From assembly GCF_024205705.1 (NCBI RefSeq), contig NZ_CP073115.1:2232001-2296000 (forward strand): a stretch of 64,000 nt of DNA. The letters are read 5' to 3'. Of this stretch, positions 23,492 through 32,445 are shown piece by piece. The notes under the pieces were generated by a model that made no database searches, had not been told where the DNA came from, and saw only the letters and a list, made by a program, of their open reading frames with translations. The stretch is from Neisseria subflava (GTDB lineage Bacteria; Pseudomonadota; Gammaproteobacteria; Burkholderiales; Neisseriaceae). A program made the translations under genes and the position numbers. How positions within the stretch are numbered: position 1 is the first letter of the stretch; each line of letters starts with the position of its first letter.

Positions 23492-23887
23492 TTAAATACG
23501 ACGTTTTTTAGGCGGACGGCAACCGTTATGAGGCAACGGGGTAACGTCAGTAATGCTGGTAATCTTGAAACCAAGAGCGTTTAAAGCACGTACAGAAGAT
23601 TCGCGACCAGGGCCAGGGCCTTTAATGCGGACTTCTAAATTTTTAACGCCATACTCTTGGGCAACTTTACCAGCTGCTTCTGCTGCAACTTGTGCTGCAA
23701 ATGGTGTACTTTTACGAGAACCTTTAAAACCAGCGCCGCCAGAGGTAGCCCAAGACAATGCATTGCCTTGACGGTCAGTGATTGTAATGATGGTATTGTT
23801 AAAAGATGCATGAACGTGCACAATACCTTCGCTTACGGTTTTACGTACTTTTTTACGTACACGCGAAGCTGTGTTTGCTTTAGCCAT
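23492..23887 (-). CDS. rpsK: 30S ribosomal protein S11
   Basis: 131 residues. S11 shapes the 30S platform near the mRNA exit. Family signature [20 protein letters not shown] and [16 protein letters not shown] are present, and the C-terminus [12 protein letters not shown] is typical. It sits between rpsM and rpsD with 19-base gaps. Confidence 0.97.
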
Positions 23888-23906
23888 TAATCAAATTCCT
23901 TAAAAT

Positions 23907-24269
23907 TTATTTCTTACCGGCAATCGCTTTGCGCGGACCTTTACGGGTACGAGCATTTGTGCGAGTGCGTTGACCACGACAAGGCAAGCCACGACGATGA
24001 CGGAAGCCGCGATAGCAACCCATATCCATCAATCGTTTAATGCTCATCGTTACTTCACGACGCAAATCGCCTTCAACTTCATATTTAGCAACTTGCTCAC
24101 GCAAAGCGTCTAATTGAGCCTCGTCCAAATCTTTTGCTTTAGTAGTAGGAGCAATATTTGCTGCCTCACAAATCAATTTAGCACGAGTCGCACCAATACC
24201 ATAAATAGCCTGAAGGCCAATTACGATATGGGCATTATTAGGGATATTTACCCCTGCAATACGAGCCAT
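23907..24269 (-). CDS. rpsM: 30S ribosomal protein S13
   Basis: 120 residues. S13 is in the 30S head, contacts the P-site tRNA and forms a bridge to the 50S. It has a helix-two-turn-helix start (GLQAIYGIGATRAKLICEAA) and a long basic tail (RGQRTRTNARTRKGPRKAI). It is the first gene after rpmJ; the roughly 67-base gap between them holds no recognised element. Confidence 0.97.
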   Translation of the reverse strand: MARIAGVNIPNNAHIVIGLQAIYGIGATRAKLICEAANIAPTTKAKDLDEAQLDALREQVAKYEVEGDLRREVTMSIKRLMDMGCYRGFRHRRGLPCRGQRTRTNARTRKGPRKAIAGKK

Positions 24270-24336
24270 ATTTTTTCCTTTTTAGGGCAAAGTATGTCAC
24301 TATACCACAAAATCAATAGTTAAGAAAACTAGCTTC

Positions 24337-24450
24337 TTAACCTTGACGTTGTTTGTGACGTGGGTCAGTACAAATTACGCGAACTACACGATTACGACGA
24401 ATAATCTTGCAATTGCGACAAATTTTCTTTACAGAAGGTTGTACACGCAT
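24337..24450 (-). CDS. rpmJ: 50S ribosomal protein L36
   Basis: 37 residues, too short for usual ORF cut-offs. MRVQPSVKKICRNCKIIRRN, then VVRVICTDPRHKQRQG. The zinc ligands C-X2-C-X12-C-X4-H are intact, so this is the zinc-binding form. AAGGAAA precedes the ATG. It lies between infA and rpsM as expected. Confidence 0.96.
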   Translation of the reverse strand: MRVQPSVKKICRNCKIIRRNRVVRVICTDPRHKQRQG

Positions 24451-24468
24451 TTTATTTCCTTTTATCGT

Positions 24469-24687
24469 TTATCTTGCTCGGAAAACAATCCGAGCACGGG
24501 TTAAATCATAAGGAGTTAATTCAACTGTTACCTTATCACCTGGAGAAATACGGATATAATGCATCCGCATTTTGCCAGATATATGACCAAGTACTACATG
24601 ATCATTTTCCAGTTTTACTTTAAATGTTGCATTGGGCAAAGTCTCAAGGATTTCACCCTGCATCTGTATGGTATCTTCTTTAGCCAT
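24469..24687 (-). CDS. infA: Translation initiation factor IF-1
   Basis: 72 residues, a single OB fold (MQGEILETLPNATFKVKLEN, HISGKMRMHYIRI, GDKVTVELTPYDLTRARI). It blocks the A site during initiation. Its presence between secY and rpmJ is common in beta-proteobacteria. Confidence 0.97.
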   Translation of the reverse strand: MAKEDTIQMQGEILETLPNATFKVKLENDHVVLGHISGKMRMHYIRISPGDKVTVELTPYDLTRARIVFRAR

Positions 24688-24691
24688 AAGC

Positions 24692-25996
24692 CTACTTACG
24701 TGACAAAGATTTCATATCTGGACGACTCATCAAGTCTTCATACTGACTACTCATTATGTATGAATTAATTTGCGTCCTAAAATCCATTGTAACAACGACC
24801 AAAATAAGCAAAGATGTACCACCGAAATTGATAGTAACATTCCATGCAGTTGTTAAAATTTCAGGTATCAGACAGATTGTAGTAATGTACAAAGCACCAA
24901 ACAATGTCAGCCTTAGTACCACTTTTTCCAAATACCTAGATGTTTGCTCACCTGGTCGTATACCTGGCACAAATGCACCACTCTTCTTCAAATTTTCTGC
25001 CATCTCTTTAGGACTGAATACTAAAGCAGTATAGAAATAGCAGAAAAAAATGATTGTTGACGCAAATAATACGATAAATAAAGTCTTACCATGCTGTAGT
25101 TGAGCGGCAATCTGATATAAAACTGAATTTGTATTATTGGAACCAAACCAACCTAAAAGTGTAGATGGAAACAAAATGATACTGGAAGCAAAAATGGGGG
25201 GAATAACACCCGCCATATTTAGCTTAAATGGCATATGAATGCTTTGTCCTGACATCATTCCCGAGCCAAACTGTCTCTTCGCATAATGTACAGGAACTTT
25301 ACGCTGAGCACTCTCAAAATAAACTACAGCATAGATCAACAGCAAAATACCAATCACAATTAATACTGCCATCAACATAGAACGTTCAGACAAAGTTAAT
25401 AACTGAACTAAACCGGATGGGATACCCGATACAATGCCTGCGGTAATGATCAAAGAAATACCATTACCAATACCACGCTCGGTAATTTGCTCCCCTAACC
25501 ACATCAGAAACATAGTACCTGTAACCAAACAGACTACTGTAGAAATATGAAACTCAAGCGAACTCGTTACAACAACACCTTGTTGATAAACAAATGTTGC
25601 AACACCAAAGCTTTGCAATACAGCCAATAATACCGTCCCATACCTAGTATATTTCGTAATTATTTTCCTACCAGCCTCACCTTCCTTCTTTAAAGCTTTT
25701 AAAGAAGGAACAATTTCAGAAGCAAGCTGAACAATAATCGACGATGAAATATAAGGCATGATACCAATTGCAAATATACTAAAGCGCTCCAACGAACCAC
25801 CCGAGAACATATTTAACATTCCGAATATGCCGTTTGCAGCGCCTTCGTATAACTTAGCTAATGCAACAGCATCTACGCCCGGTACCGGTATATGAGCACC
25901 AATACGGAAAACGACTAAAGCACCTAAAAGGAACACCAGACGTTTTTTCAGATCACCAAATTTGGATAATCCTGATAAAGATTGTTGATTAGCCAC
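24692..25996 (-). CDS. secY: Preprotein translocase channel subunit SecY
   Basis: 434 residues, ten membrane spans. It forms the protein-conducting pore with SecE and SecG. Landmarks are the N-terminal helix and plug region (GAHIPVPGVDAVALAKL), pore-ring helix MLNMFSGGSLERFSIFAIGI, and cytoplasmic loops (RPGEQTSRYLEKVVLRLTL). It follows rplO after 13 bases, as in other spc operons. Confidence 0.98.
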   Translation of the reverse strand: MANQQSLSGLSKFGDLKKRLVFLLGALVVFRIGAHIPVPGVDAVALAKLYEGAANGIFGMLNMFSGGSLERFSIFAIGIMPYISSSIIVQLASEIVPSLKALKKEGEAGRKIITKYTRYGTVLLAVLQSFGVATFVYQQGVVVTSSLEFHISTVVCLVTGTMFLMWLGEQITERGIGNGISLIITAGIVSGIPSGLVQLLTLSERSMLMAVLIVIGILLLIYAVVYFESAQRKVPVHYAKRQFGSGMMSGQSIHMPFKLNMAGVIPPIFASSIILFPSTLLGWFGSNNTNSVLYQIAAQLQHGKTLFIVLFASTIIFFCYFYTALVFSPKEMAENLKKSGAFVPGIRPGEQTSRYLEKVVLRLTLFGALYITTICLIPEILTTAWNVTINFGGTSLLILVVVTMDFRTQINSYIMSSQYEDLMSRPDMKSLSRK

Positions 25997-26009
25997 TGTA
26001 GTGCAAGCC

Positions 26010-26444
26010 TTATTCTTCTACTTTACCACCGGCAGCTTCAATAGCAGCTTTAGCACCTTTAGTAGCTTTTACACCTTTCAAGGTAACTGCTTTTGAGATT
26101 TCACCAGAAGTAATAACTTTTACATTAGAAGCAGTTGCAGGAATCAGACCAGCTTGTTTAAGAACCAAGACATCAATCTCGTTCACAGCAATCAGATTCA
26201 ATTCACTCAAACGAACTTCAGCATTAGCGGCTGCAGTCAAAGATTTGAAACCACGTTTCGGCAGACGACGTTGCAAAGGCATTTGACCGCCTTCAAAACC
26301 TACCTTGTGGAAGCCACCAGAACGGCTTTTTTGACCTTTATGACCACGACCACCTGTCTTACCCAAGCCGCTACCAATACCACGGCCTACACGACGACTA
26401 GCGTGAGTAGCACCCTCAGCAGGTTGAATAGTATTCAAAAACAT
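26010..26444 (-). CDS. rplO: 50S ribosomal protein L15
   Basis: 144 residues with the long Gly/Arg-rich N-terminal extension (GRGIGSGLGKTGGRGHKGQK) that threads into 23S rRNA, and a globular C-terminal part. It is late-assembling and close to the 5S rRNA region. It starts one base after the rpmD stop. Confidence 0.97.
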   Translation of the reverse strand: MFLNTIQPAEGATHASRRVGRGIGSGLGKTGGRGHKGQKSRSGGFHKVGFEGGQMPLQRRLPKRGFKSLTAAANAEVRLSELNLIAVNEIDVLVLKQAGLIPATASNVKVITSGEISKAVTLKGVKATKGAKAAIEAAGGKVEE

Positions 26445-26445
26445 A

Positions 26446-26631
26446 TTAAGACTCCACTTTCAACAAGTAGCTGATTTTATTGATCATGCCACGGTTTTCA
26501 GGGGTATCCAAAACCTCTACAGTATGTTCACGACGGCGCAAACCTAAACCGCGAGCACATGCACGATGAGATTCAATTGTACCGATCAGGCTCTTAACCA
26601 ATGTAACTTTAATCTTTTTTTGCTCAGTCAT
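26446..26631 (-). CDS. rpmD: 50S ribosomal protein L30
   Basis: 61 residues, normal for bacterial L30 (KVTLVKSLIGTIESHRACAR, GLRRREHTVEVLDTPENRGM). The ATG lies within the end of rpsE (8-base overlap), so translation is likely coupled. Confidence 0.96.
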   Translation of the reverse strand: MTEQKKIKVTLVKSLIGTIESHRACARGLGLRRREHTVEVLDTPENRGMINKISYLLKVES

Positions 26632-27142
26632 GGTTAGCTCCCAAAATATCTTCTACTGTCAAGCCACGTTTAGCAGCAATATCAGCAGGGGTATACAGTT
26701 TAGACAAACCGTCTAATGTAGCGCGTACAATATTATAAGGATTAGTAGAACCATGTACTTTAGCTGAAATGTTATGGATACCCATAGCATCAAATACTAA
26801 ACGCATTGGACCACCAGCTTTTACACCGCTACCTTCTTTAGCAGGTTGCATAAATACCTTAGTAGCACCATGACGGCCAATAACCTCATGATGAATAGTA
26901 CCATTTTTCAAAGGTACTTTAATCATAGAGCGTCGAGCTTGATCCATTGCTTTTTGAACAGCAACTGGTACTTCTTTTGATTTACCTTTGCCCATACCGA
27001 TGCGACCATCACCATCACCAACAACAGTCAGTGCAGAGAAAGCCATGATACGGCCACCTTTAACTACTTTAGTCACGCGATTAACTGCGACCATCTTTTC
27101 AATCAGGCCGTCACCGCGTTCTTCAATTTCATGTTTTGCCAT
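26624..27142 (-). CDS. rpsE: 30S ribosomal protein S5
   Basis: 172 residues. S5 sits at the mRNA entry and affects decoding accuracy. The N-terminal dsRNA-binding-like domain (RVTKVVKGGRIMAFSALTVV) and C-terminal domain (NIVRATLDGLSKLYTPADIA) are both present. It overlaps rpmD by 8 bases. Confidence 0.97.
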   Translation of the reverse strand: MAKHEIEERGDGLIEKMVAVNRVTKVVKGGRIMAFSALTVVGDGDGRIGMGKGKSKEVPVAVQKAMDQARRSMIKVPLKNGTIHHEVIGRHGATKVFMQPAKEGSGVKAGGPMRLVFDAMGIHNISAKVHGSTNPYNIVRATLDGLSKLYTPADIAAKRGLTVEDILGANHD

Positions 27143-27159
27143 CTGAAAGTCTCCAAATA

Positions 27160-27513
27160 TTAGAAGCTTAAACCATTTTCACGTGCAGCTTCAGCTAAAG
27201 CTTTCACACGACCGTGATATTGGAAACCTGAACGGTCAAAAGCAACTTTTTCAACACCCACTGCTTTAGCTTTTTCAGCAATACGCTTACCAACTACAGC
27301 CGCTGCTTCAACGTTGCTACCTGATTTCAGGCTACTACGTACTTCAGCTTCCAATGTAGAGGCTTGAGCCAATACTTTATCACCTTCAGCACTAATTACT
27401 TGAGCATAAATATGATTATTGCTGCGGAACACACATAATCTTACCATTTTCAAGTCCGCAATACGCGCACGGGTTTTGCGTGCACGACGGAGTCGGGTTG
27501 TATGTTTATCCAT
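27160..27513 (-). CDS. rplR: 50S ribosomal protein L18
   Basis: 117 residues. It binds 5S rRNA together with L5 and L25. It has a basic N-terminus (TRLRRARKTRARIADLKMVR) and the conserved end YHGRVKALAEAARENGLSF. It lies between rplF and rpsE. Confidence 0.97.
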   Translation of the reverse strand: MDKHTTRLRRARKTRARIADLKMVRLCVFRSNNHIYAQVISAEGDKVLAQASTLEAEVRSSLKSGSNVEAAAVVGKRIAEKAKAVGVEKVAFDRSGFQYHGRVKALAEAARENGLSF

Positions 27514-27526
27514 TAGTGAACCTCAA

Positions 27527-28060
27527 TTATTTTTTCTTGGCTTCTTTCATCACTACTACTTCACCTACATAACGAACACCTTTACCTTTATAAGGCTCAG
27601 GAGAACGGAATGCACGAATTTCAGCAGCGACTTGGCCAACCACTTGTTTATCTGCACCAGTCAAAACGATTTCTGTTTGGCTAGGAGTTTGAACAGAAAC
27701 ACCTTCAGGCATTTCGTATACGATTGGATGAGAGAAACCCAAAGACAAGTTCAAAACTTTGCCTTGAGCTTGGGCACGATAACCCACACCAATCAATTGA
27801 AGTTTTTTCTCAAAACCTTCAGAAACACCCTTAACCATGTTATTAACCAATGCACGAGCAGTACCAGACATAGCATTAGCCTGTTTACTGTCATTTTTTG
27901 CAGCAAAAGTCAATTTACCATCGTTCAGTTCAATAGCAACATCGGAATGCAAAGGAAAAGACAATTCGCCATTTTTACCTTTGATAACCAATGCATCTGT
28001 TCCGAATTTTACTTCTACACCAGCAGGAACAGTCACTGGGTTTTTTGCGACGCGTGACAT
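27527..28060 (-). CDS. rplF: 50S ribosomal protein L6
   Basis: 177 residues with two similar alpha/beta domains. The C-terminal one carries the family signature (RSPEPYKGKGVRYVGEVV). It lies near the factor-binding site of the 50S. It starts 14 bases after the rpsH stop. Confidence 0.97.
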   Translation of the reverse strand: MSRVAKNPVTVPAGVEVKFGTDALVIKGKNGELSFPLHSDVAIELNDGKLTFAAKNDSKQANAMSGTARALVNNMVKGVSEGFEKKLQLIGVGYRAQAQGKVLNLSLGFSHPIVYEMPEGVSVQTPSQTEIVLTGADKQVVGQVAAEIRAFRSPEPYKGKGVRYVGEVVVMKEAKKK

Positions 28061-28073
28061 TTACTTTTCTCCA

Positions 28074-28466
28074 CTAGGCTACGATGCACAACAACTCACC
28101 ACCCACACCCTCAGAACGGGCTTTGCGATCAGTCATTACACCTTTAGAAGTACTAACAATAGCGACACCCAGGCCATTCATTACGCTAGGAATCTCACTT
28201 GATGCTTTGTAAATACGCAAACCTGGACGTGAAACACGTTTAATTTGCTCAATCACAGGACGACCTGCATAGTATTTCAATTGAATTTCCAATACCGGTT
28301 TTGCATCAGCAGAAACCGCAAAATCCTCGATATAACCTTCTTCTTTCAGAACTTTTGCAATTGCACATTTCAGTTTAGAGGAAGGCATGGCAACTGCTGC
28401 TTTATTAGCACGTTGCGCATTGCGAATACGAGTCAACATATCGGAAATAGGATCATGCATACTCAT
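28074..28466 (-). CDS. rpsH: 30S ribosomal protein S8
   Basis: 130 residues. It binds the central domain of 16S rRNA. Signature MHDPISDMLTRIRNAQRANK at the start and STSKGVMTDRKARSEGVGG near the end. In E. coli S8 represses the spc operon by binding near rplE. That site was not assessed here. Confidence 0.97.
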   Translation of the reverse strand: MSMHDPISDMLTRIRNAQRANKAAVAMPSSKLKCAIAKVLKEEGYIEDFAVSADAKPVLEIQLKYYAGRPVIEQIKRVSRPGLRIYKASSEIPSVMNGLGVAIVSTSKGVMTDRKARSEGVGGELLCIVA

Positions 28467-28480
28467 TATTTATACTCCTA

Positions 28481-28786
28481 TTACCAGCTAGCTTTAACAA
28501 CACCAGGGATCTCGCCACGCATAGCGATTTCACGGATTTTAATACGGCCCAAACCAAATTTACGGAAAGTGCCACGAGGACGACCTGTTAAAGCACAACG
28601 ACGACGTTGACGTACAGGTGCTGCATTACGAGGAATGGATTGAAATTTCAAACGTGCTTCAAAACGTTCTTCTTCAGTCGCATTAGCATCATTAATAACA
28701 GCGAAAATTGCCTCACGTTTAGCTGCAAACTTTTTCGCCAATGCTTGACGTTTCAGTTCACGATTAATAAGTGCTTTCTTAGCCAT
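28481..28786 (-). CDS. rpsN: 30S ribosomal protein S14 (long, zinc-free form)
   Basis: 101 residues, the long form without the CXXC zinc pair (MAKKALINRELKRQALAKKF, then RNAAPVRQRRRCALTGRPRG, FRKFGLGRIKIREIAMRGEI). It helps build the 30S head. It lies 2 bases from the rplE stop. Confidence 0.97.
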   Translation of the reverse strand: MAKKALINRELKRQALAKKFAAKREAIFAVINDANATEEERFEARLKFQSIPRNAAPVRQRRRCALTGRPRGTFRKFGLGRIKIREIAMRGEIPGVVKASW

Positions 28787-28788
28787 GA

Positions 28789-29328
28789 TTATCCTTTAAA
28801 CGGAAACTTGAACAGTGACAACAAAGCTTTCGCTTCTTCATCAGTTTTTGCAGTAGTTGTAATAGTAATATTCAAACCACGCAAAGCATCGATTTTATCG
28901 TATTCAATTTCCGGGAAAATAATTTGCTCGCGAACGCCCATATTGTAATTGCCACGACCATCAAATGATTTACCGCTTACACCACGGAAGTCACGTACGC
29001 GAGGCAATGCAATAGTAATCAAACGATCTAAAAATTCAAACATTTGATCACGACGCAATGTTACTTTGCAACCAACTGGATAGTTATCACGGATTTTAAA
29101 ACCAGCGATAGATTTACGAGCAACAGTCACAACTGGTTTTTGACCAGCAATTTTCTCTAAATCAGAAACAGCGTGTTCCATAACTTTTTTATCAGCAACA
29201 GCTTCACCCACACCCATATTCAAGGTGATTTTTTCAATACGTGGAACTTCCATTACTGATTTGTAACCAAATTGTTTAACCAATTCAGGAACAACTGTAT
29301 CTTTATAAAACTCTCTCAAACGAGCCAT
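28789..29328 (-). CDS. rplE: 50S ribosomal protein L5
   Basis: 179 residues. It binds 5S rRNA and contacts the P-site tRNA. Landmarks are MEVPRIEKITLNMGVGEAVA and DFRGVSGKSFDGRGNYNMGV. The Shine-Dalgarno GGAG overlaps the end of rplX. Confidence 0.97.
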   Translation of the reverse strand: MARLREFYKDTVVPELVKQFGYKSVMEVPRIEKITLNMGVGEAVADKKVMEHAVSDLEKIAGQKPVVTVARKSIAGFKIRDNYPVGCKVTLRRDQMFEFLDRLITIALPRVRDFRGVSGKSFDGRGNYNMGVREQIIFPEIEYDKIDALRGLNITITTTAKTDEEAKALLSLFKFPFKG

Positions 29329-29337
29329 GTTATCTCC

Positions 29338-29660
29338 TTATGCTCCAATGATAGAGCCATTTGATTTGAAGAAACGAACGCGTTTAACTTTGCCTTCATT
29401 TTCAATCAGCTTAATACCAACACGGTCTGCTTTATTAGTTTCCGGATTCAGGATTGCAATATTAGAAATATCCAAAGGCATTTCTTTAGCAATAATGCCA
29501 CCCTCAATACCACGCATTGGATTAGGTTTTGATGACGTTTCACAACATTAACATCCTCAACAACAACTTTATCACCCAACACTCGAACTACTTGACCTTG
29601 CTTGCCTTTATCTTTACCGGTAATCACTACAACCTGATCGCCTTTAATGATTTTATTCAT
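29338..29660 (-). CDS. rplX: 50S ribosomal protein L24, with a one-base frameshift
   Basis: L24 starts 50S assembly by binding the 5' end of 23S rRNA. The ATG at 29660 opens the normal start (MNKIIKGDQVVVITGKDKGK). After VNVVKRHQ the frame is lost. The correct end (RGIEGGIITKEMPLDISNI down to GSIIGA and TAA at 29338) is in another frame. The cause is a T4 run (29527-29530, A4 on the coding strand) where five bases would restore KRHQKPNPMRG. The total span, 323 bases, is exactly one short of 108 codons. L24 is a core ribosomal protein and no second copy is visible, so a sequencing or assembly error is more likely than a true null gene. Confidence 0.9.
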
Positions 29661-29671
29661 CGCGCTATTCC

Positions 29672-30040
29672 TTATAATACTTCAGGCGCCAATGAAACGA
29701 TTTTCATAAATCGCTCAGTACGCAATTCACGGGTTACCGGACCAAAAATACGAGTACCCAGAGGTTCAAGTTTATTATTCAACAACACAGCAGCATTGTT
29801 ATCGAATTTAATTAACGCACCATCAGGACGACGCACACCCTTAGCAGTACGAACAACTACCGCATTGTATACATCACCTTTTTTGACACGACCACGTGGG
29901 GCTGCATCTTTAACTGCAACTTTAATAATGTCGCCAACAGAAGCGTAGCGACGCTTAGATCCGCCCAATACTTTGATGCACATTACGCGACGCGCACCAG
30001 AGTTATCAGCCACATCTAAGATGGTCTGCATTTGAATCAT
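29672..30040 (-). CDS. rplN: 50S ribosomal protein L14
   Basis: 122 residues, normal length. It forms an intersubunit bridge. MIQMQTILDVADNSGARRVM and FDNNAAVLLNNKLEPLGTRI are typical. A 227-base gap separates it from rpsQ, longer than in most spc operons. Confidence 0.97.
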   Translation of the reverse strand: MIQMQTILDVADNSGARRVMCIKVLGGSKRRYASVGDIIKVAVKDAAPRGRVKKGDVYNAVVVRTAKGVRRPDGALIKFDNNAAVLLNNKLEPLGTRIFGPVTRELRTERFMKIVSLAPEVL

Positions 30041-30189
30041 ATTAGTACCTTTAAATTAACCAACTTAATTTACCACTTTCATATAACTCGCACCTTACTT
30101 TAAGCTGCTTATTAAATGAAACCATCACGGTTCTAGTAAACCAGTCTTGGATCCCGAAGGGAGAGAAACTTCCATAAGAAGCTGGAAGA

Positions 30190-30242
30190 TAAGAAACGAA
30201 GTTTACACGCAAATTAACTTTGCTGCAAGACTTCGTTTCTTA
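30190..30242. repeat. 12-bp inverted repeat between rplN and rpsQ
   Basis: TAAGAAACGAAG (30190-30201) and CTTCGTTTCTTA (30231-30242) form a stem with a 29-base loop, within the 227-base gap 30041-30267. No T run follows on the minus strand. It may be an RNA processing site or a leader structure for rplN and the genes after it. Confidence 0.55.
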
Positions 30243-30267
30243 TTAAGCCACATTACTGTGTTTTAAA

Positions 30268-30531
30268 TCAAACAGTACGCGCTTTCTCAACCAATTCTTT
30301 TACAACCCAAGACTTGGTTTTTGACAAAGGACGAGATTCCTCGATTACCACTACATCACCAATGCCATATTGATTGTTTTCATCATGAGCATGGATTTTA
30401 GTTGATAAACGAATAATTTTACCGTACAGAGGGTGTTTAACTTTACGCTCAACCAATACTGTAACAGTTTTGTCCATTTTGTCGCTTACCACTTTGCCTT
30501 GCAAAGTACGAACATTTTTAGCTTCGCTCAT
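30268..30531 (-). CDS. rpsQ: 30S ribosomal protein S17
   Basis: 87 residues, OB-fold primary 16S rRNA binder (LQGKVVSDKMDKTVTVLVER, then GDVVVIEESRPLSKTKSWVV). It shares one base with rpmC (stop and start overlap). Confidence 0.97.
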   Translation of the reverse strand: MSEAKNVRTLQGKVVSDKMDKTVTVLVERKVKHPLYGKIIRLSTKIHAHDENNQYGIGDVVVIEESRPLSKTKSWVVKELVEKARTV

Positions 30532-30722
30532 TACTTAGCACCTTTTTCAGTTAAAATGGTTTTAATACGAGCAATATCGCGACGTACACGTTTCAACTCG
30601 CTAGATTTACCCAACTGACCGGTTGCATTTTGCATGCGTAAGCCAAACTGAGCTTTCAACAAGTCCAACAAATCAGAGTTTAATTGCTCAATAGATTTGT
30701 CTTTCAATTCATTTGCTTTCAT
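30531..30722 (-). CDS. rpmC: 50S ribosomal protein L29
   Basis: 63 residues, a helical hairpin (MKANELKDKSIEQLNSDLLD, LRMQNATGQLGKSSELKRVR) near the exit tunnel, where nascent-chain factors dock. It overlaps rplP and rpsQ by one base each. Confidence 0.97.
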   Translation of the reverse strand: MKANELKDKSIEQLNSDLLDLLKAQFGLRMQNATGQLGKSSELKRVRRDIARIKTILTEKGAK

Positions 30723-31138
30723 TATTGACCCACCTGTCTTACTACAAAGGTTGTAGGAATAGGCAATTTGGCAGCGGCCAATTCAAATGCTTCACGAGCC
30801 AAAGCCTCAGGAACACCGTCCATTTCGTACAATACTTTGCCTGGTTTAATTTCAGCAATGTAATATTCCACATTACCTTTACCGCCACCCATACGAACTT
30901 GGATAGGTTTCTCAGTAATTGGTTTATCAGGGAATACACGAATCCAAATGCGACCGCCACGTTTAATATGACGAGTCATAGTACGACGAGCAGCTTCGAT
31001 TTGGCGGGCAGTCAAACGACCACGGCCTACGGCTTTCAAACCGAACTCACCGAAACTTACTTTGTTACCGCGAGTAGCAATACCGGTGTTACGGCCTTTT
31101 TGTTGCTTGCGATATTTCAGTCTAGTTGGCTGCAGCAT
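30722..31138 (-). CDS. rplP: 50S ribosomal protein L16
   Basis: 138 residues from the ATG at 31138 (MLQPTRLKYRKQQKGRNTG), the conserved L16 start. The open frame extends to 31171 but those codons lie inside rpsC. L16 helps form the A-site region of the 50S. It overlaps the end of rpsC by 17 bases. Confidence 0.97.
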   Translation of the reverse strand: MLQPTRLKYRKQQKGRNTGIATRGNKVSFGEFGLKAVGRGRLTARQIEAARRTMTRHIKRGGRIWIRVFPDKPITEKPIQVRMGGGKGNVEYYIAEIKPGKVLYEMDGVPEALAREAFELAAAKLPIPTTFVVRQVGQ

Positions 31139-31814
31139 TACGTCCACCTGCCTTTCTTTGTTTCTTCTCATGTTCAGGTTTAGAAGATTTAATATTACCT
31201 TCTGTATAAACCCAAACTTTCAGACCCAGTACACCATAAGTAGTGTGCGCTTCGCTAGTTGCATAATCTACGTTCGCACGCAAAGTATGCAAAGGCACAC
31301 GACCTTCACGGTACCATTCGCTACGAGCGATATCAGCACCATTCAGACGACCTGAAGTCATGATCTTGATGCCTTTGGCACCAGAACGCATTGCATTTTG
31401 CATTGCACGTTTCATAGCACGACGGAATTGGACGCGTTTTTCAAGCTGCTGGGCAATACCATCAGCAATGATTTGTGCATCCAATTCAGGACGACGAATC
31501 TCTTCAATATTTACATGAACAGGCACACCCATCAGAGTTTGCAAGTCACGCTTCAAGATTTCAATATCCTCACCTTTTTTACCAATAACCACACCTGGAC
31601 GAGCAGAGTGAATGGTAATACGTGCAGATTTAGCAGGACGCTCGATCACTACGCGACCAACTGAAGCATTAGCCAGTTTTTTACGCAAGTAGTTACGAAC
31701 ATCAATATCTTGTTTCAAAACAGTAGAAAAGTCGGTGCTTTTAGCAAACCATTTTGAAGCCCAGTCTTTAGTTACCGCCAGGCGAAAGCCTGTAGGATTA
31801 ATCTTTTGTCCCAT
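31122..31814 (-). CDS. rpsC: 30S ribosomal protein S3
   Basis: 230 residues with a KH domain (RITIHSARPGVVIGKKGEDI) and the C-terminal S3 domain (GADIARSEWYREGRVPLHTL). It lines the mRNA entry tunnel of the 30S. Start MGQKINPTGFRLAVTKDW is typical. Confidence 0.97.
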   Translation of the reverse strand: MGQKINPTGFRLAVTKDWASKWFAKSTDFSTVLKQDIDVRNYLRKKLANASVGRVVIERPAKSARITIHSARPGVVIGKKGEDIEILKRDLQTLMGVPVHVNIEEIRRPELDAQIIADGIAQQLEKRVQFRRAMKRAMQNAMRSGAKGIKIMTSGRLNGADIARSEWYREGRVPLHTLRANVDYATSEAHTTYGVLGLKVWVYTEGNIKSSKPEHEKKQRKAGGRNAAAN

Positions 31815-31823
31815 AGCTTTTCC

Positions 31824-32153
31824 TTAGTTGCCCACTGTCACGTTAATATGACAAGTTTGTTTCTCGATGCGGTTACCGCGACCTTTGGCACGAGCTTGGA
31901 AACGTTTCAAGCTTGGGCCTTTGTCAACAAAGATAGTTACCACTTTCAGTTCGTCAATGTCAGCACCATTGTTGTGCTCGGCATTAGCGATTGCTGATTC
32001 CAATACTTTTTTAATCAGCTCAGCACCTTTTTTAGGGCTGAATGCCAAGATATTCAAAGCCTGGGCAACGTCTTTACCACGAATCAAATCAGCTACCAAA
32101 CGAGCTTTTTGAGCTGAAATACGGGCATTTTTATGTTGTGCACTTACTCTCAT
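31824..32153 (-). CDS. rplV: 50S ribosomal protein L22
   Basis: 109 residues. A long beta hairpin reaches into the exit tunnel (RFQARAKGRGNRIEKQTCHI at the end). Start MRVSAQHKNARISAQKARLV. It lies between rpsS and rpsC. Confidence 0.97.
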   Translation of the reverse strand: MRVSAQHKNARISAQKARLVADLIRGKDVAQALNILAFSPKKGAELIKKVLESAIANAEHNNGADIDELKVVTIFVDKGPSLKRFQARAKGRGNRIEKQTCHINVTVGN

Positions 32154-32161
32154 GATTCACC

Positions 32162-32440
32162 TTATTTCTTTTTAGCCTTTTTATCGGCCAAGTGGCCTTT
32201 AAAGGTACGGGTCAATGAGAACTCACCTAATTTATGACCAACCATGTTGTCACTGATAAACACAGGCACGTGAGTGCGGCCGTTGTGTACAGCGATAGTC
32301 AGACCAATGAAATCAGGCAAAATGGTAGAACGACGTGACCAAGTTTTAATTGGGCGTTTGTCGTTGCTTGCACGAGCAGCATCTACTTTTTTCAGCAAAT
32401 GCAGGTCTACATATGGGCCTTTTTTTAATGAACGAGCCAT
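32162..32440 (-). CDS. rpsS: 30S ribosomal protein S19
   Basis: 92 residues. It forms a head complex with S13. [20 protein letters not shown] and the signature [20 protein letters not shown] are present. Confidence 0.97.
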
Positions 32441-32445
32441 ACTAA

